Below, piece after piece: positions 40,721 to 48,199 of a stretch of 64,000 nucleotides of DNA. The DNA is taken from NCBI RefSeq assembly GCF_001457035.1, contig NZ_KQ758617.1:1612001-1676000 (forward strand). The letters are read 5' to 3'. Position numbers and translations under genes: made by a program. The number at the start of each line of letters is the position of its first letter. Positions within the stretch are counted from its first letter, which is position 1. Below the pieces are notes generated by a model, which saw nothing but the letters and a program-made list of their open reading frames with translations, was not told the DNA's origin and made no database searches. Origin of the DNA: Fictibacillus enclensis. GTDB lineage: Bacteria > Bacillota > Bacilli > Bacillales > Fictibacillaceae.

Positions 40721-42235
40721 TTAAAGTGAAAAAATGGAAGAATATTTTTCCTCAAAGTAACGGATCAAATAATCTGGATTCAATCCTTCTCCCGTTACGT
40801 CTTGAAGAATTTCCATCGGCTTTTTCATTTTTCCATATTGATGAATATTTCGGCTCAGCCATTTCTGAATTGGATTCAGTTCTCCTTTTTCGAGCAACTC
40901 GTCAAATTCAGGAAGGTCCTGCACCAAAGCCTGTTTCAATTGGGCTGCATAAATGTAACCGAGAGCGTAGGATGGAAAATACCCGAAGCTTCCTCCGGAC
41001 CAGTGAACATCCTGAAGCACACCCTGGCTGTCATTCTCCGGTGTAACCCCTAAGTACTCCTGCATTTTCTCATTCCAGATGCGTGGCAGATCCCTCACTT
41101 CAATTTCATCATTGAACAATCCCTTTTCAATTTCATAACGGACAATGATATGAAGCGCATATGTCATCTCGTCCGCTTCGATACGAATGAAAGAAGGTTC
41201 CACAATATTAATGGCTTTATAAAAGGTATCAAGGTCCACTTGATCAAACTGCGTGCCGGCATATTTTTTGAGAGAAGCATAATGGTGCTTCCAGAAGCCA
41301 CGGTTCCGGCCAACGAAATTTTCCCAAAAAAGGGATTGTGACTCGTGAATTCCCATAGATGTGCCCGTAGAGAGCGGTGTACCAACCAGTTCTTCTGAAA
41401 GGTTTTGTTCATATAGAGCATGTCCGCCCTCATGAATGGTTCCAAACACAGCTGTTCTGAAATCACTTTCTACATAACGGGTCGTTACACGCACGTCACC
41501 AGGATTTAGCCCGATCGCAAATGGATGAACCGTTTCATCCAGACGGCCAGCTCGAAAATCATAGCCCATCTCCTTTAATACCTTAAGGCTGAATTCCTTT
41601 TGCTTTTCTTTTGGAAATTGCTCAAAAAGGAATGAAGCTTCCGGCTTTCCGGCTTCTGTAATTTTTTGCAGAAGGGGAACAATACGGTCACGCAGCTTGG
41701 AGAATGTGGCATCAATGATATCAACAGTTACACCCGGCTCATACATATCCAAAAGGGTATTGTATTTGTTGCCCTCATATCCCCAATATCCGATAAAGCG
41801 TTTGTTGAAATCCACAAGCTTCTCCAGATAAGGCTGGAACATGGCGAAATCAGACTGTTCTCTCGCTTCTTCCCATACACTTTCCGCCTTCGACTGCAAG
41901 ATCACGTACTCTTTGAATTCTTCAGGAGGAATTTTCGTATTTCGTTCATATTCTTTTTTGACTTCCTCAAGTGTCTTTTTGGTTACATCAGACAGCGAGC
42001 TGTATACCTGCTCTTGACATAATTCATCTATGTATGATTTCATTTGTTCCGAAGTGGACATGGAAAACACATCAGCGGATAGTGTGCCAATGACTTCTGA
42101 ACGCTGGCTGACACCCTTTTTGGGAGCTCCTGTACGAAGATCCCAATACATCAGGCCTACCGCCTCATTCAAATGCGTCATCTTTTTTACATACTCTAAA
42201 AATTCCTTCTCCACTGTTTGCAAGATTTTTGACAT
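40721..42235 (-). CDS. M32 family metallocarboxypeptidase, YpwA-like
   Basis: 504-aa zinc carboxypeptidase Taq (M32) family. Zinc motif HEGGH (in GTIHEGGHALYEQ, about residue 265) with the downstream ligand Glu in GIHESQSLFWE. The protein is almost entirely helical and of normal length. ATG 42235 has GAGAGGAAG upstream. Resembles B. subtilis YpwA, which also lies near ypsC/rnpB-gpsB genes. Broad-specificity removal of C-terminal residues in the cytoplasm is expected. Confidence 0.93.
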   Translation of the reverse strand: MSKILQTVEKEFLEYVKKMTHLNEAVGLMYWDLRTGAPKKGVSQRSEVIGTLSADVFSMSTSEQMKSYIDELCQEQVYSSLSDVTKKTLEEVKKEYERNTKIPPEEFKEYVILQSKAESVWEEAREQSDFAMFQPYLEKLVDFNKRFIGYWGYEGNKYNTLLDMYEPGVTVDIIDATFSKLRDRIVPLLQKITEAGKPEASFLFEQFPKEKQKEFSLKVLKEMGYDFRAGRLDETVHPFAIGLNPGDVRVTTRYVESDFRTAVFGTIHEGGHALYEQNLSEELVGTPLSTGTSMGIHESQSLFWENFVGRNRGFWKHHYASLKKYAGTQFDQVDLDTFYKAINIVEPSFIRIEADEMTYALHIIVRYEIEKGLFNDEIEVRDLPRIWNEKMQEYLGVTPENDSQGVLQDVHWSGGSFGYFPSYALGYIYAAQLKQALVQDLPEFDELLEKGELNPIQKWLSRNIHQYGKMKKPMEILQDVTGEGLNPDYLIRYFEEKYSSIFSL

Positions 42236-42317
42236 TCTTTTCTTCCTCTCTATATCTAAGTAGACTAACCATACCATGCTTACTATTCGCCGGAAAATAA
42301 AAAAATCCTTCTACAGC

Positions 42318-42345
42318 AAAAAAACAGCCCGGCTTGGACTGTTTT
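42318..42345 (-). terminator. Terminator of the 64-aa gene
   Basis: AAAACAGCCC / GGACTGTTTT stem preceded by an A-run (T-run on the minus strand). Confidence 0.8.
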
Positions 42346-42356
42346 CTCTTTGTGTA

Positions 42357-42551
42357 TTAATGCAATCGTTCCATGTAGGCCGATACCCCGTGTTCTCCAC
42401 AAATGCCAAATTCGAAATATAGCGCCTGTTTCAGTGCATCATCAGCTTCGATTAATGCTTGACCATAAGGCTCCCCATGCTGTTCCGATATTGCCTTGAT
42501 ATTCTCATACGCATGCTTCAGCTGAAGAATATAATCCGATTTTTGGTCCAT
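42357..42551 (-). CDS. Small helical protein, unknown function
   Basis: 64-aa acidic protein: MDQKSDYILQLKHAYENIK, then QALIEADDALKQALYFEF and a C-terminal GICGEHGVSAYMERLH. Predicted mostly helical with one cysteine. ATG 42551 has AGAGGTGATAG upstream. No family recognised. It sits just outside the left direct repeat of the DUF421 insert, i.e. in the ancestral context downstream of the rlmL-like gene. Confidence 0.7.
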   Translation of the reverse strand: MDQKSDYILQLKHAYENIKAISEQHGEPYGQALIEADDALKQALYFEFGICGEHGVSAYMERLH

Positions 42552-42606
42552 TTCTATCACCTCTGTAACAGTATGGACCAATTACGAATTCTTCATGACA
42601 TCCCGT

Positions 42607-42625
42607 CTTTAGCTTCTTGGCGGTC
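42607..42625 (+). repeat. 19-bp direct repeat, left copy
   Basis: CTTTAGCTTCTTGGCGGTC, identical to 43789-43807, which covers the last codons and stop of the rlmL-like gene. This copy lies outside any gene and brackets the DUF421 region. Confidence 0.9.
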
Positions 42626-42633
42626 CAGATGAT

Positions 42634-43338
42634 TTAGTAATATAAAAATACGGTTAGTTGGTTATTAGTATCTATAGTAGCTAATAATATTTGGCTGAGT
42701 TCTACACTATATTCTGTTTTAATTTGTTTTTTTAACCAATCCTCATCTTTGCCAATTTTATTAAGATGATTCATATCAACCTGTCCGTCCTTGATGAGGG
42801 TTATGGGATGTTTGAAGGATGGTATGTTTATATTTAAATCCTTAGGGGTTAATGCATTATATTCGGCTTTTAAAAAAAAGGAAATAGTCCCGTCAGGTTC
42901 CCATAAAGCTAATGCAACTTTTTGAGGATCCTCTATCTGTTTTTTTCTTAATTCGGATAGTAGTATATCAAGTGGAATTCGGGCTTTACGTAGTCCTTTA
43001 TAATAAATGGCTCCATCCTTTATAAGTGTAAACGGGGGAGGATCAATAAACTTTGTGAATGGTGACCATTTAAGACTTAAGACTATTAAGATTAGATATA
43101 AAAAGACTAGTGCGCTTATGGTCACCATTGCTCCTTTCATGCTAAGGTGTTGGTCTGACAAAGGATGGGCAATGATGTTACCAATAGATATAGCCATGAT
43201 AAAATCAAGCAATCTTAACTGAGATATCGAACGTTGACCCATGATTTTTGTTGATAACAATAAGAAGAAAAAAGAAAAAACGGCTCTTATAATCCATTGA
43301 AAAATTGACAACGAATCTTGACCATAAAAAAAATGCAC
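42634..43338 (-). CDS. DUF421 (YetF-like) membrane protein
   Basis: About 234-aa protein: three N-terminal membrane helices (about 12-32, 40-57, 65-85) followed by two DUF421/YetF cytosolic repeats (TKFIDPPPFTLIKDGAIYYKG and the C-terminal ALALWEPDGTISFFLK). KIMGQRSISQLRLLDFIMAI is the family signature. GTG 43338 is favoured (AAAGGTG 8 nt upstream); GTG 43347 is three codons earlier with no room for an RBS. Codon use is distinctly AT-rich compared with its neighbours, and the gene lies between 19-bp direct repeats, suggesting acquisition. Confidence 0.88.
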   Translation of the reverse strand: MHFFYGQDSLSIFQWIIRAVFSFFFLLLSTKIMGQRSISQLRLLDFIMAISIGNIIAHPLSDQHLSMKGAMVTISALVFLYLILIVLSLKWSPFTKFIDPPPFTLIKDGAIYYKGLRKARIPLDILLSELRKKQIEDPQKVALALWEPDGTISFFLKAEYNALTPKDLNINIPSFKHPITLIKDGQVDMNHLNKIGKDEDWLKKQIKTEYSVELSQILLATIDTNNQLTVFLYY

Positions 43339-43347
43339 ATCTTTCAC

Positions 43348-43788
43348 ACCTTTCCAATCAAAGTATCCGTTGTTTTAAGGCTTATTATTCCTATATATAT
43401 CTAGTGTAAAAAAGAAGCCGTTTAATGAAACAAGCCCTCCCCGTAAAAAGGCGTTTTATACAATCTGACCCATTCCTAAGTCGAATGGGTTATTAATTAT
43501 GTATCTATTTATTTGTTTGTAATTCCATTTTCCAGCTAATGCGTTGTAGTGAAAAGACACGTGTAAGTCAGCTTTTGCGCATTAGAAAGTCGTTCGTAAA
43601 GGAACATATGTCATTTCAGAGCCGGTTTTGTACATTGTAATCGTGTGTGGTAATAAGTATCGGTATTCTGCAACAAAAAAGACCACATCCTTTTCCTAAA
43701 ATGATTTAGAAAAATAATGTGGTCACCAAATTACTTTTTAAATATTACATTAACCAAACGACATAAAACCCTTAAAACCCTTGCTACG
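43348..43788. other. 440-bp AT-rich intergenic region with structured DNA
   Basis: No gene seen. It contains a hairpin ACCCATT/AATGGGT (43467-43489), an inverted repeat CTAATGCG (43536-43543) / CGCATTAG (43578-43585) with inner AAAAG/CTTTT, the rlmL terminator, and a 2 x 9-bp tandem AAAACCCTT (about 43765-43782). It forms the right part of the segment between direct repeats. Confidence 0.6.
43676..43724 (-). terminator. Terminator downstream of the rlmL-like gene
   Basis: GACCACAT (43681-43688) / ATGTGGTC (43717-43724) with a long loop, followed on the minus strand by six T. Confidence 0.75.
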
Positions 43789-43807
43789 CTTTAGCTTCTT
43801 GGCGGTC
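43789..43807 (+). repeat. 19-bp direct repeat, right copy (rlmL 3' end)
   Basis: CTTTAGCTTCTTGGCGGTC, identical to 42607-42625; includes the rlmL-like gene's stop codon. Confidence 0.9.
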
Positions 43808-44927
43808 TCTTGCCAAAATACTGGTAGTAATCGGTTTTAATATGGCCGTTGTACAGCTTTCGCTTCTTGGTAGCAGGTCTTCCGTAAAGCTGCTCAAATT
43901 GTTCATTGGAGGTGATAACATAAACCGACCACGTTTCAAGCGAACGGAATGCATTACCCATGTCACGGTAAAGCTGTTTCACTTCTTCCTTCTCACCGAT
44001 CCGCTCACCATATGGCGGATTGGAAATGACATACCCGTATTCTTTCCTTGTGGTAAAGTCCCTCACCTGCATCTGCTTGAACGTGATAAATTCGCCGAAA
44101 CCCGCTTCCTCTGCATTATTAATGGAAAGCTCAATCATCTTGTGGTCAATGTCTGAACCCTGGATATCAAGTGGGGTATCATATTTCGCCAGATCATTTG
44201 CTTCTTCAACAGCCCGGTACCAAACCTTTTTATCAATCCAGGACCATTCTTCGGATGCAAATTCCCGGTTCAGACCCGGTGCAACGTTCTGGCCAATCAT
44301 GGCAGCTTCAATAGGAATGGTTCCGGAACCGCAAAACGGGTCTACAAACGGTTTATCCGGGGTCCAGTTGGTTAATTTAATCAGGGCCGAAGCCATCGTT
44401 TCCTTCAACGGTGCTTCACTGTGAAGCGCCCGATATCCCCGTTTGTGCAGTCCGGTGCCGCTCGTGTCAATCGTCAGTGTAGCAACGTCCTTTAACAGAG
44501 CCACTTCGATCCGGTAAAGGGCACCATCTTCCGGAAACCAGGTTTCTCTCTGATAGGCATTCTTCATTTGATCCACGACCGCTTTTTTTACGATCGCTTG
44601 ACAATCAGACACACTGAATAATTTGGACTTTACCGATTTGCCAATCACCGGAAATTCGCCGTTCTCCGGGATAAAATCCGACCAGGGAAGCGCCTTCGTC
44701 TGTTCAAACAATTCATCAAACGTTTCTGCTTTAAACTCACCAACCAAAAGCTTTACGCGGTCGGCCGTTCTCAGCCAGAGATTGGATCTGCAAAGGGCGG
44801 ATTCATCCCCCTTGAAGATCACCTTTCCGTTTTCCACTTTTACATCTTCAAAGCCGAGGTCTCTCACCTCATGGGCAACAAGAGATTCCAGCCCCATGGC
44901 TGCCGTCGCAATATACGTTAAATTCAT
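43791..44927 (-). CDS. ypsC: 23S rRNA methyltransferase, RlmL N-terminal type (YpsC)
   Basis: 378-aa class I SAM methyltransferase with N-terminal ferredoxin-like and THUMP domains (about residues 1-155) and a catalytic Rossmann domain. SAM-binding motif PFVDPFCGSGTIPIEAA (about 190) and the N6/N2-methylation motif VISNPPYGERIG (about 305) are present. It corresponds to B. subtilis YpsC and to the G2445-methylating half of E. coli RlmL. Upstream of it on the same strand is rnpB, as in B. subtilis. Confidence 0.93.
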   Translation of the reverse strand: MNLTYIATAAMGLESLVAHEVRDLGFEDVKVENGKVIFKGDESALCRSNLWLRTADRVKLLVGEFKAETFDELFEQTKALPWSDFIPENGEFPVIGKSVKSKLFSVSDCQAIVKKAVVDQMKNAYQRETWFPEDGALYRIEVALLKDVATLTIDTSGTGLHKRGYRALHSEAPLKETMASALIKLTNWTPDKPFVDPFCGSGTIPIEAAMIGQNVAPGLNREFASEEWSWIDKKVWYRAVEEANDLAKYDTPLDIQGSDIDHKMIELSINNAEEAGFGEFITFKQMQVRDFTTRKEYGYVISNPPYGERIGEKEEVKQLYRDMGNAFRSLETWSVYVITSNEQFEQLYGRPATKKRKLYNGHIKTDYYQYFGKRPPRS

Positions 44928-44989
44928 AAGAGATCTCCTTATGTTTGATTTTCCAGTACTAATATACCCTAAATTTCTTATGTAAAAAT

Positions 44990-45011
44990 AAAAAAGGCCT
45001 CTAGGGCCCTC
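44990..45011 (-). terminator. rnpB terminator
   Basis: Short GC hairpin AGGGCC / GGCCT followed on the minus strand by TTTTTTATTTTT. Confidence 0.8.
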
Positions 45012-45025
45012 TCATTTGTTAAGTG

Positions 45026-45437
45026 TCACCAATAACGTTCTGTAAGCCATGTTCTGTTCCATTGTACTGCATGCGGCTGCCGCCTCGTACTCCGGTGGTA
45101 ATCATCTATCTCCAGATGGCTTTAACATCTGTTCTTCTTCGCGTTCATTTCCGCGAAGAAAACTCCCCTACCATAATTTGGGTTTCTCGCTCGTGGGGTT
45201 TACCGCGTTCCACTCTTTTCGTTTCCGAAAAGACTACGTCACTGTGGCACTTTAAAGGTAGTGTCACCATATCCAAAAGGACTTAGGTGAGTTCCCTGCC
45301 GTTAATCCAGTCGAAACCGGAATACCCTGGCTTATCGTTTCGCCAGGCACGAACACTACGGCCATCGCAGACCGTGCGAGCATGGACTTTCCTCAACATC
45401 TTTAAAAAGATGCCGCGATTACCCGAACGTTATTAGT
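45026..45437 (-). ncRNA. rnpB: RNase P RNA, Bacillus type B
   Basis: Catalytic RNA of ribonuclease P. On the minus strand the 5' end reads AATAACGTTCGGGTAATCGC and the 3' end CTTACAGAACGTTATTGG; the two ends pair through AACGTT. Universal conserved segments are present: GAGGAAAGTCCATGCTCGCA near the 5' end, AGTGCCACAGTGACGTAGTC and GTGGAACGCGGTAAACCCC in the middle, and AGATAGATGATTACC plus AACAGAACATGGCTTACAG near the 3' end. The layout is that of the ~400-nt type B RNA of Bacillus, and its place between ypsC and gpsB is conserved. Ends are accurate to a few nt. Confidence 0.97.
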
Positions 45438-45509
45438 TTGTAATTTATCAAAGCAAAATTCAGTATAACAGGATACGGATTAAAAATCAAATGGATAATA
45501 ATAGCTGAA

Positions 45510-45818
45510 TCAATCGTATAACTTGCTTCCGAACACGTGCTTCTCAAGGTTCGATAAGCGCTGAAGAATATCAGAATTGATGTTCATTGATGAAGTAGGA
45601 ACTCTTCTTGTCTGTTCAGAAGAATTCTGAACTTCTTTTCGAAGTCGGTTGTTTTCCTGAATGACTTTGTCAAATTCTTTTTGGAAGTTCTCATAGTCCT
45701 TAATGATCAAATCAAGAAACTTATCGACTTCATCCTGATCATAACCTCTGAACCCTTGTTTAAAATCTTTTTCCAGAATTTCTTTCGCTGTTAAATTCAA
45801 TCGCTTTTCACCATTCAC
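45510..45818 (-). CDS. gpsB: Cell division protein GpsB
   Basis: 102-aa DivIVA-like coiled-coil protein that links cell-wall synthesis (PBP1) to division. N-terminal KEILEKDFKQGFRGYDQDEVDKFLD is the DivIVA/GpsB membrane- and PBP-binding domain, followed by a coiled coil (about 35-70) and the conserved C-terminus ILQRLSNLEKHVFGSKLYD. GTG 45818 preferred (AGGTGA 7 nt upstream); another GTG lies three codons before. Adjacent to rnpB and ypsA as in B. subtilis. A tandem palindrome array lies upstream. Confidence 0.95.
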   Translation of the reverse strand: MNGEKRLNLTAKEILEKDFKQGFRGYDQDEVDKFLDLIIKDYENFQKEFDKVIQENNRLRKEVQNSSEQTRRVPTSSMNINSDILQRLSNLEKHVFGSKLYD

Positions 45819-45856
45819 TGGTCTCACCTCAATATTTTAGCTTGTTTTCATTTATA

Positions 45857-45892
45857 CTTTACGGTGTAAAGCCATGCTTTACACTTGTAAAG
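45857..45892. promoter_or_regulatory. Tandem TTTAC-N-GTAAA palindromes upstream of gpsB
   Basis: Four alternating half-sites: CTTTAC GGT GTAAAG (45857-45871 region) and CTTTAC ACTT GTAAAG (45877-45892). The central GTGTAAAGC-CAT-GCTTTACAC (45864-45884) is a perfect 9-bp inverted repeat. Located about 40-75 bp upstream of gpsB and downstream of ypsA. Confidence 0.5.
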
Positions 45893-46002
45893 CTTAAAAC
45901 ACCGTTGCATACCCTATTGAACGACTTGCAAATACATTAATCTAGCCTATATTTTTTCAAATGTTATAGAAAAAGTCAATTTCTATTCTCAGCCGGCTTG
46001 CT

Positions 46003-46575
46003 TCATTCCCAAAATTGCCCCTTTTGATCCTGTTCATCCTGATAAATCAGTTCAAGGTCATACGGTGTGATATATAGTATTTCGTAGGACGAGTCTTTTT
46101 CTTGCCTGCGCCTGGCCGGTTCAAGGTAAAAACGGGGCGTCCCTGGCGTATCTTCATCGTATAAGACAAGCATGCCATCCGTTTTTTCCACGAGAAATCC
46201 GTTTTTTGCAGCAAGTTGCTTGGGACTGATATACGTCTTGTTGGAAATCGATTCAACAAAATCTGCCTGCGCGAGGAGAGAATGATACTGCTCCTGCCGG
46301 CCCTCATTCCAGTTTGCTTCCTGCTCCAGAAAAGGAGTAAGGACTGCCAATTTAAGTTCCGGATAGCTTTTATCCCTTAGAGCGACAACCACTTCTCCTG
46401 CCCACATCTCCACCCCTGGCTGGCCGCTGATGATTACCCACTCCAATCCTTCCCTGAGCAATGCGGTCAGCTGTTTTTCCAGCGCTTTTTTAATATAGTG
46501 TACCCCGGGATCTTTCTCTTTAAAAATCCCAAGTTCATGGGATTTATATCCAGTTACCAGCAGATTTTTTACCAT
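46003..46575 (-). CDS. ypsA: YpsA family protein (DUF1273, SLOG/Rossmann-like)
   Basis: 190-aa protein of the YpsA/DUF1273 family. VTGYKSHELGIFKEKDPG at the N-terminus and WVIISGQPGVEMWAGEV (about 48-64) are the glycine-rich motifs of the family, related to SLOG nucleotide-binding folds; FLEQEANWNEGRQEQYHSLL follows. Reported to influence cell division and filamentation in Firmicutes, in keeping with its place next to gpsB. ATG 46575 has AAAGGTGAAG upstream. Confidence 0.92.
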   Translation of the reverse strand: MVKNLLVTGYKSHELGIFKEKDPGVHYIKKALEKQLTALLREGLEWVIISGQPGVEMWAGEVVVALRDKSYPELKLAVLTPFLEQEANWNEGRQEQYHSLLAQADFVESISNKTYISPKQLAAKNGFLVEKTDGMLVLYDEDTPGTPRFYLEPARRRQEKDSSYEILYITPYDLELIYQDEQDQKGQFWE

Positions 46576-46599
46576 GAACTTCACCTTTTTTACTCCAGA

Positions 46600-46636
46600 T
46601 TTCAAAAAAAGAACCAATCAAAAATGATTAGTTCCC
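46600..46636 (-). terminator. Terminator of the 27-aa membrane microprotein gene
   Basis: GAACTAATCA-TTTT-TGATTGGTTC followed by TTTTTTT on the minus strand, immediately after the microgene stop. Confidence 0.85.
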
Positions 46637-46720
46637 TCACGTAGCATGACTTAATTCATTTGCAACAAACAACGTTAGACCCAAAACAAGAAAAAAAGCA
46701 AACAAAACCCATTGCCTCAC
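46637..46720 (-). CDS. 27-aa single-pass membrane microprotein
   Basis: GTG-initiated ORF with one hydrophobic helix (WVLFAFFLVLGLTLFVA) and a short polar tail ending NELSHAT. GGAGAG lies 8 nt before the GTG, and a strong intrinsic terminator follows the TGA by 1-2 nt, so it looks like a complete small gene. A 16-bp palindrome (46742-46757) lies at its promoter position. Family not recognised; spore-forming bacteria have many such small membrane proteins. Confidence 0.6.
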   Translation of the reverse strand: MRQWVLFAFFLVLGLTLFVANELSHAT

Positions 46721-46741
46721 GGAAACATCTCTCCATTACAT

Positions 46742-46757
46742 AATATACTAGTATATT
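46742..46757. promoter_or_regulatory. Palindrome at the microprotein promoter
   Basis: AATATACTAGTATATT, perfectly symmetric, containing TATACT/TATATT on the minus strand that could serve as -10. The rest of 46758-46948 is AT-rich with no gene seen. Confidence 0.4.
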
Positions 46758-46948
46758 TTTACAGGAAAATGTCCGATTCCCCAATTTTTTACACACACTT
46801 ATCATTTTTTGCGAATTTCGTCAAAGCGGCGCACTTTTTGCGCTTGCCTGGGGAATAAATTATTATTTTCCTATGAAAATCTCCATTCCTATTCTACACA
46901 ATACAGGACAAGATTAAAATACATTTATCCACCAAAATTTATATTTTT

Positions 46949-48199
46949 TTAGCACAATTCACATTTTTTTCTTAATCGCTGGATTCTGTTTCCGAAGGCC
47001 GCCTTTTCCTTTTCTTCCGTCCGTTTTAAAAGCCGTTTTTTGTTTTTCCAAACCCCATACGCCGCCTCTGCAAAATGCAGGGCTTTTTGAGCATCTTTTC
47101 TCTGATGTTCGTACCATTTAGATAATTCAATAAAGGGAGTTTCGTCATTTTGCAGAGCATCCTTACATAACTCCTCCCATAACGGTACGGCAAGATCTTC
47201 GCGTTTTTGTTTTTTGTACAGAGCTGCAACCGCCTTTTTGGCCAGCCGGCTATGGCTGTTTTCAGTCGCAAGAAGCGCGCTGTACTTTTGCAGCGCAAGT
47301 TCATGCTGTCCAACCGCTTCATACCATCTCGCACTCTCAAATTGTTCCACGGTGGTCATTAGTGTGCTGCTGCCCTGCAAGAGTTTGGAAATATGAATAT
47401 AAAGGGTGATCAGAGAAAGTACATCCCATTCGTTATGGGTCATTATCCCTTTTACAAGTTCGGGATCGTTGTTCTTCAGGTATTGAAAATAAAGCATGGG
47501 CGCCAGGTATCCAGGCGTGTCATGCTCCCGCTTTACATCCAAAATCTCCTTTTCCACCACAGACAGCCGAACGGATTCCAAACTGCTCTTCCACAGTCTT
47601 CTCGAACCATGCAGCAGATCAAAATGACCAAAGGCAGGCAATGATGGGACAAAGTCACGAATGAGCGTGTGTCGTGTTTTTACCTGTGGCCAGTCAAATG
47701 ATTTTCCGTTATACGTGACCAAGTTCTTCAGTTCTTTCACTTGCGTTAAAAAATAGTGGTACATGGCTATTTCGGCACCCGGCCCCGGGAGGAAGTGTTG
47801 CTTCACCTTCACTTCTTGGTCTTCCACCTGGCTGTGGCCCAGTAGAAAAATTGTATTTCCCGCTCCTCCGCTTAAACCCGTCGTTTCCGTATCGAAAAAC
47901 AAAAGATCAGAGGGAGTCAGCTGGCCGGACGACAGCGGATGGCCATCACCCGCCTGCTTCCATCCCTCCATTACTCCTTTCAGTTCTTCAAAAGAATAAC
48001 GCCCCCAGCGGTGGTTGATGGGATAACGAACTTCTCTGATCAGGCAAAATGCATCCTCATAAAAGTAGGGAGACGTCTCAAATGATGCCCAGGTTTCACC
48101 ATGCTCGATATCCTGAACTGGAAGGGGTTTGATAACGGGGGCTTTTTTCTCCGAAACTAGATGCTTCTTAAAGCGCTTCAGTTTGGACTGCATCGACAT
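46949..48199 (-). CDS. mrfB: DNA repair exonuclease MrfB (YprB)
   Basis: 416-aa RNase H-like DEDDh exonuclease with a C-terminal TPR-like helical region. Catalytic motifs: FFDTETTGLSGGAG (about residue 105), YNGKSFDWPQ (about 160) and MTHNEWDVLSLITL (about 250). The C-terminal half (about 280-400) is made of helical repeats rich in Lys/Glu. In B. subtilis MrfA and MrfB form a mitomycin C repair pathway independent of UvrABC. Its start lies inside the 3' end of mrfA (32-nt overlap), so the pair is cotranslated. Confidence 0.93.
   Translation of the reverse strand: MSMQSKLKRFKKHLVSEKKAPVIKPLPVQDIEHGETWASFETSPYFYEDAFCLIREVRYPINHRWGRYSFEELKGVMEGWKQAGDGHPLSSGQLTPSDLLFFDTETTGLSGGAGNTIFLLGHSQVEDQEVKVKQHFLPGPGAEIAMYHYFLTQVKELKNLVTYNGKSFDWPQVKTRHTLIRDFVPSLPAFGHFDLLHGSRRLWKSSLESVRLSVVEKEILDVKREHDTPGYLAPMLYFQYLKNNDPELVKGIMTHNEWDVLSLITLYIHISKLLQGSSTLMTTVEQFESARWYEAVGQHELALQKYSALLATENSHSRLAKKAVAALYKKQKREDLAVPLWEELCKDALQNDETPFIELSKWYEHQRKDAQKALHFAEAAYGVWKNKKRLLKRTEEKEKAAFGNRIQRLRKKCELC

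Noticed and set aside
45023-45286. Plus-strand open frames of 68-87 codons
   Set aside because: They overlap the RNase P RNA gene on the opposite strand and are explained by it.
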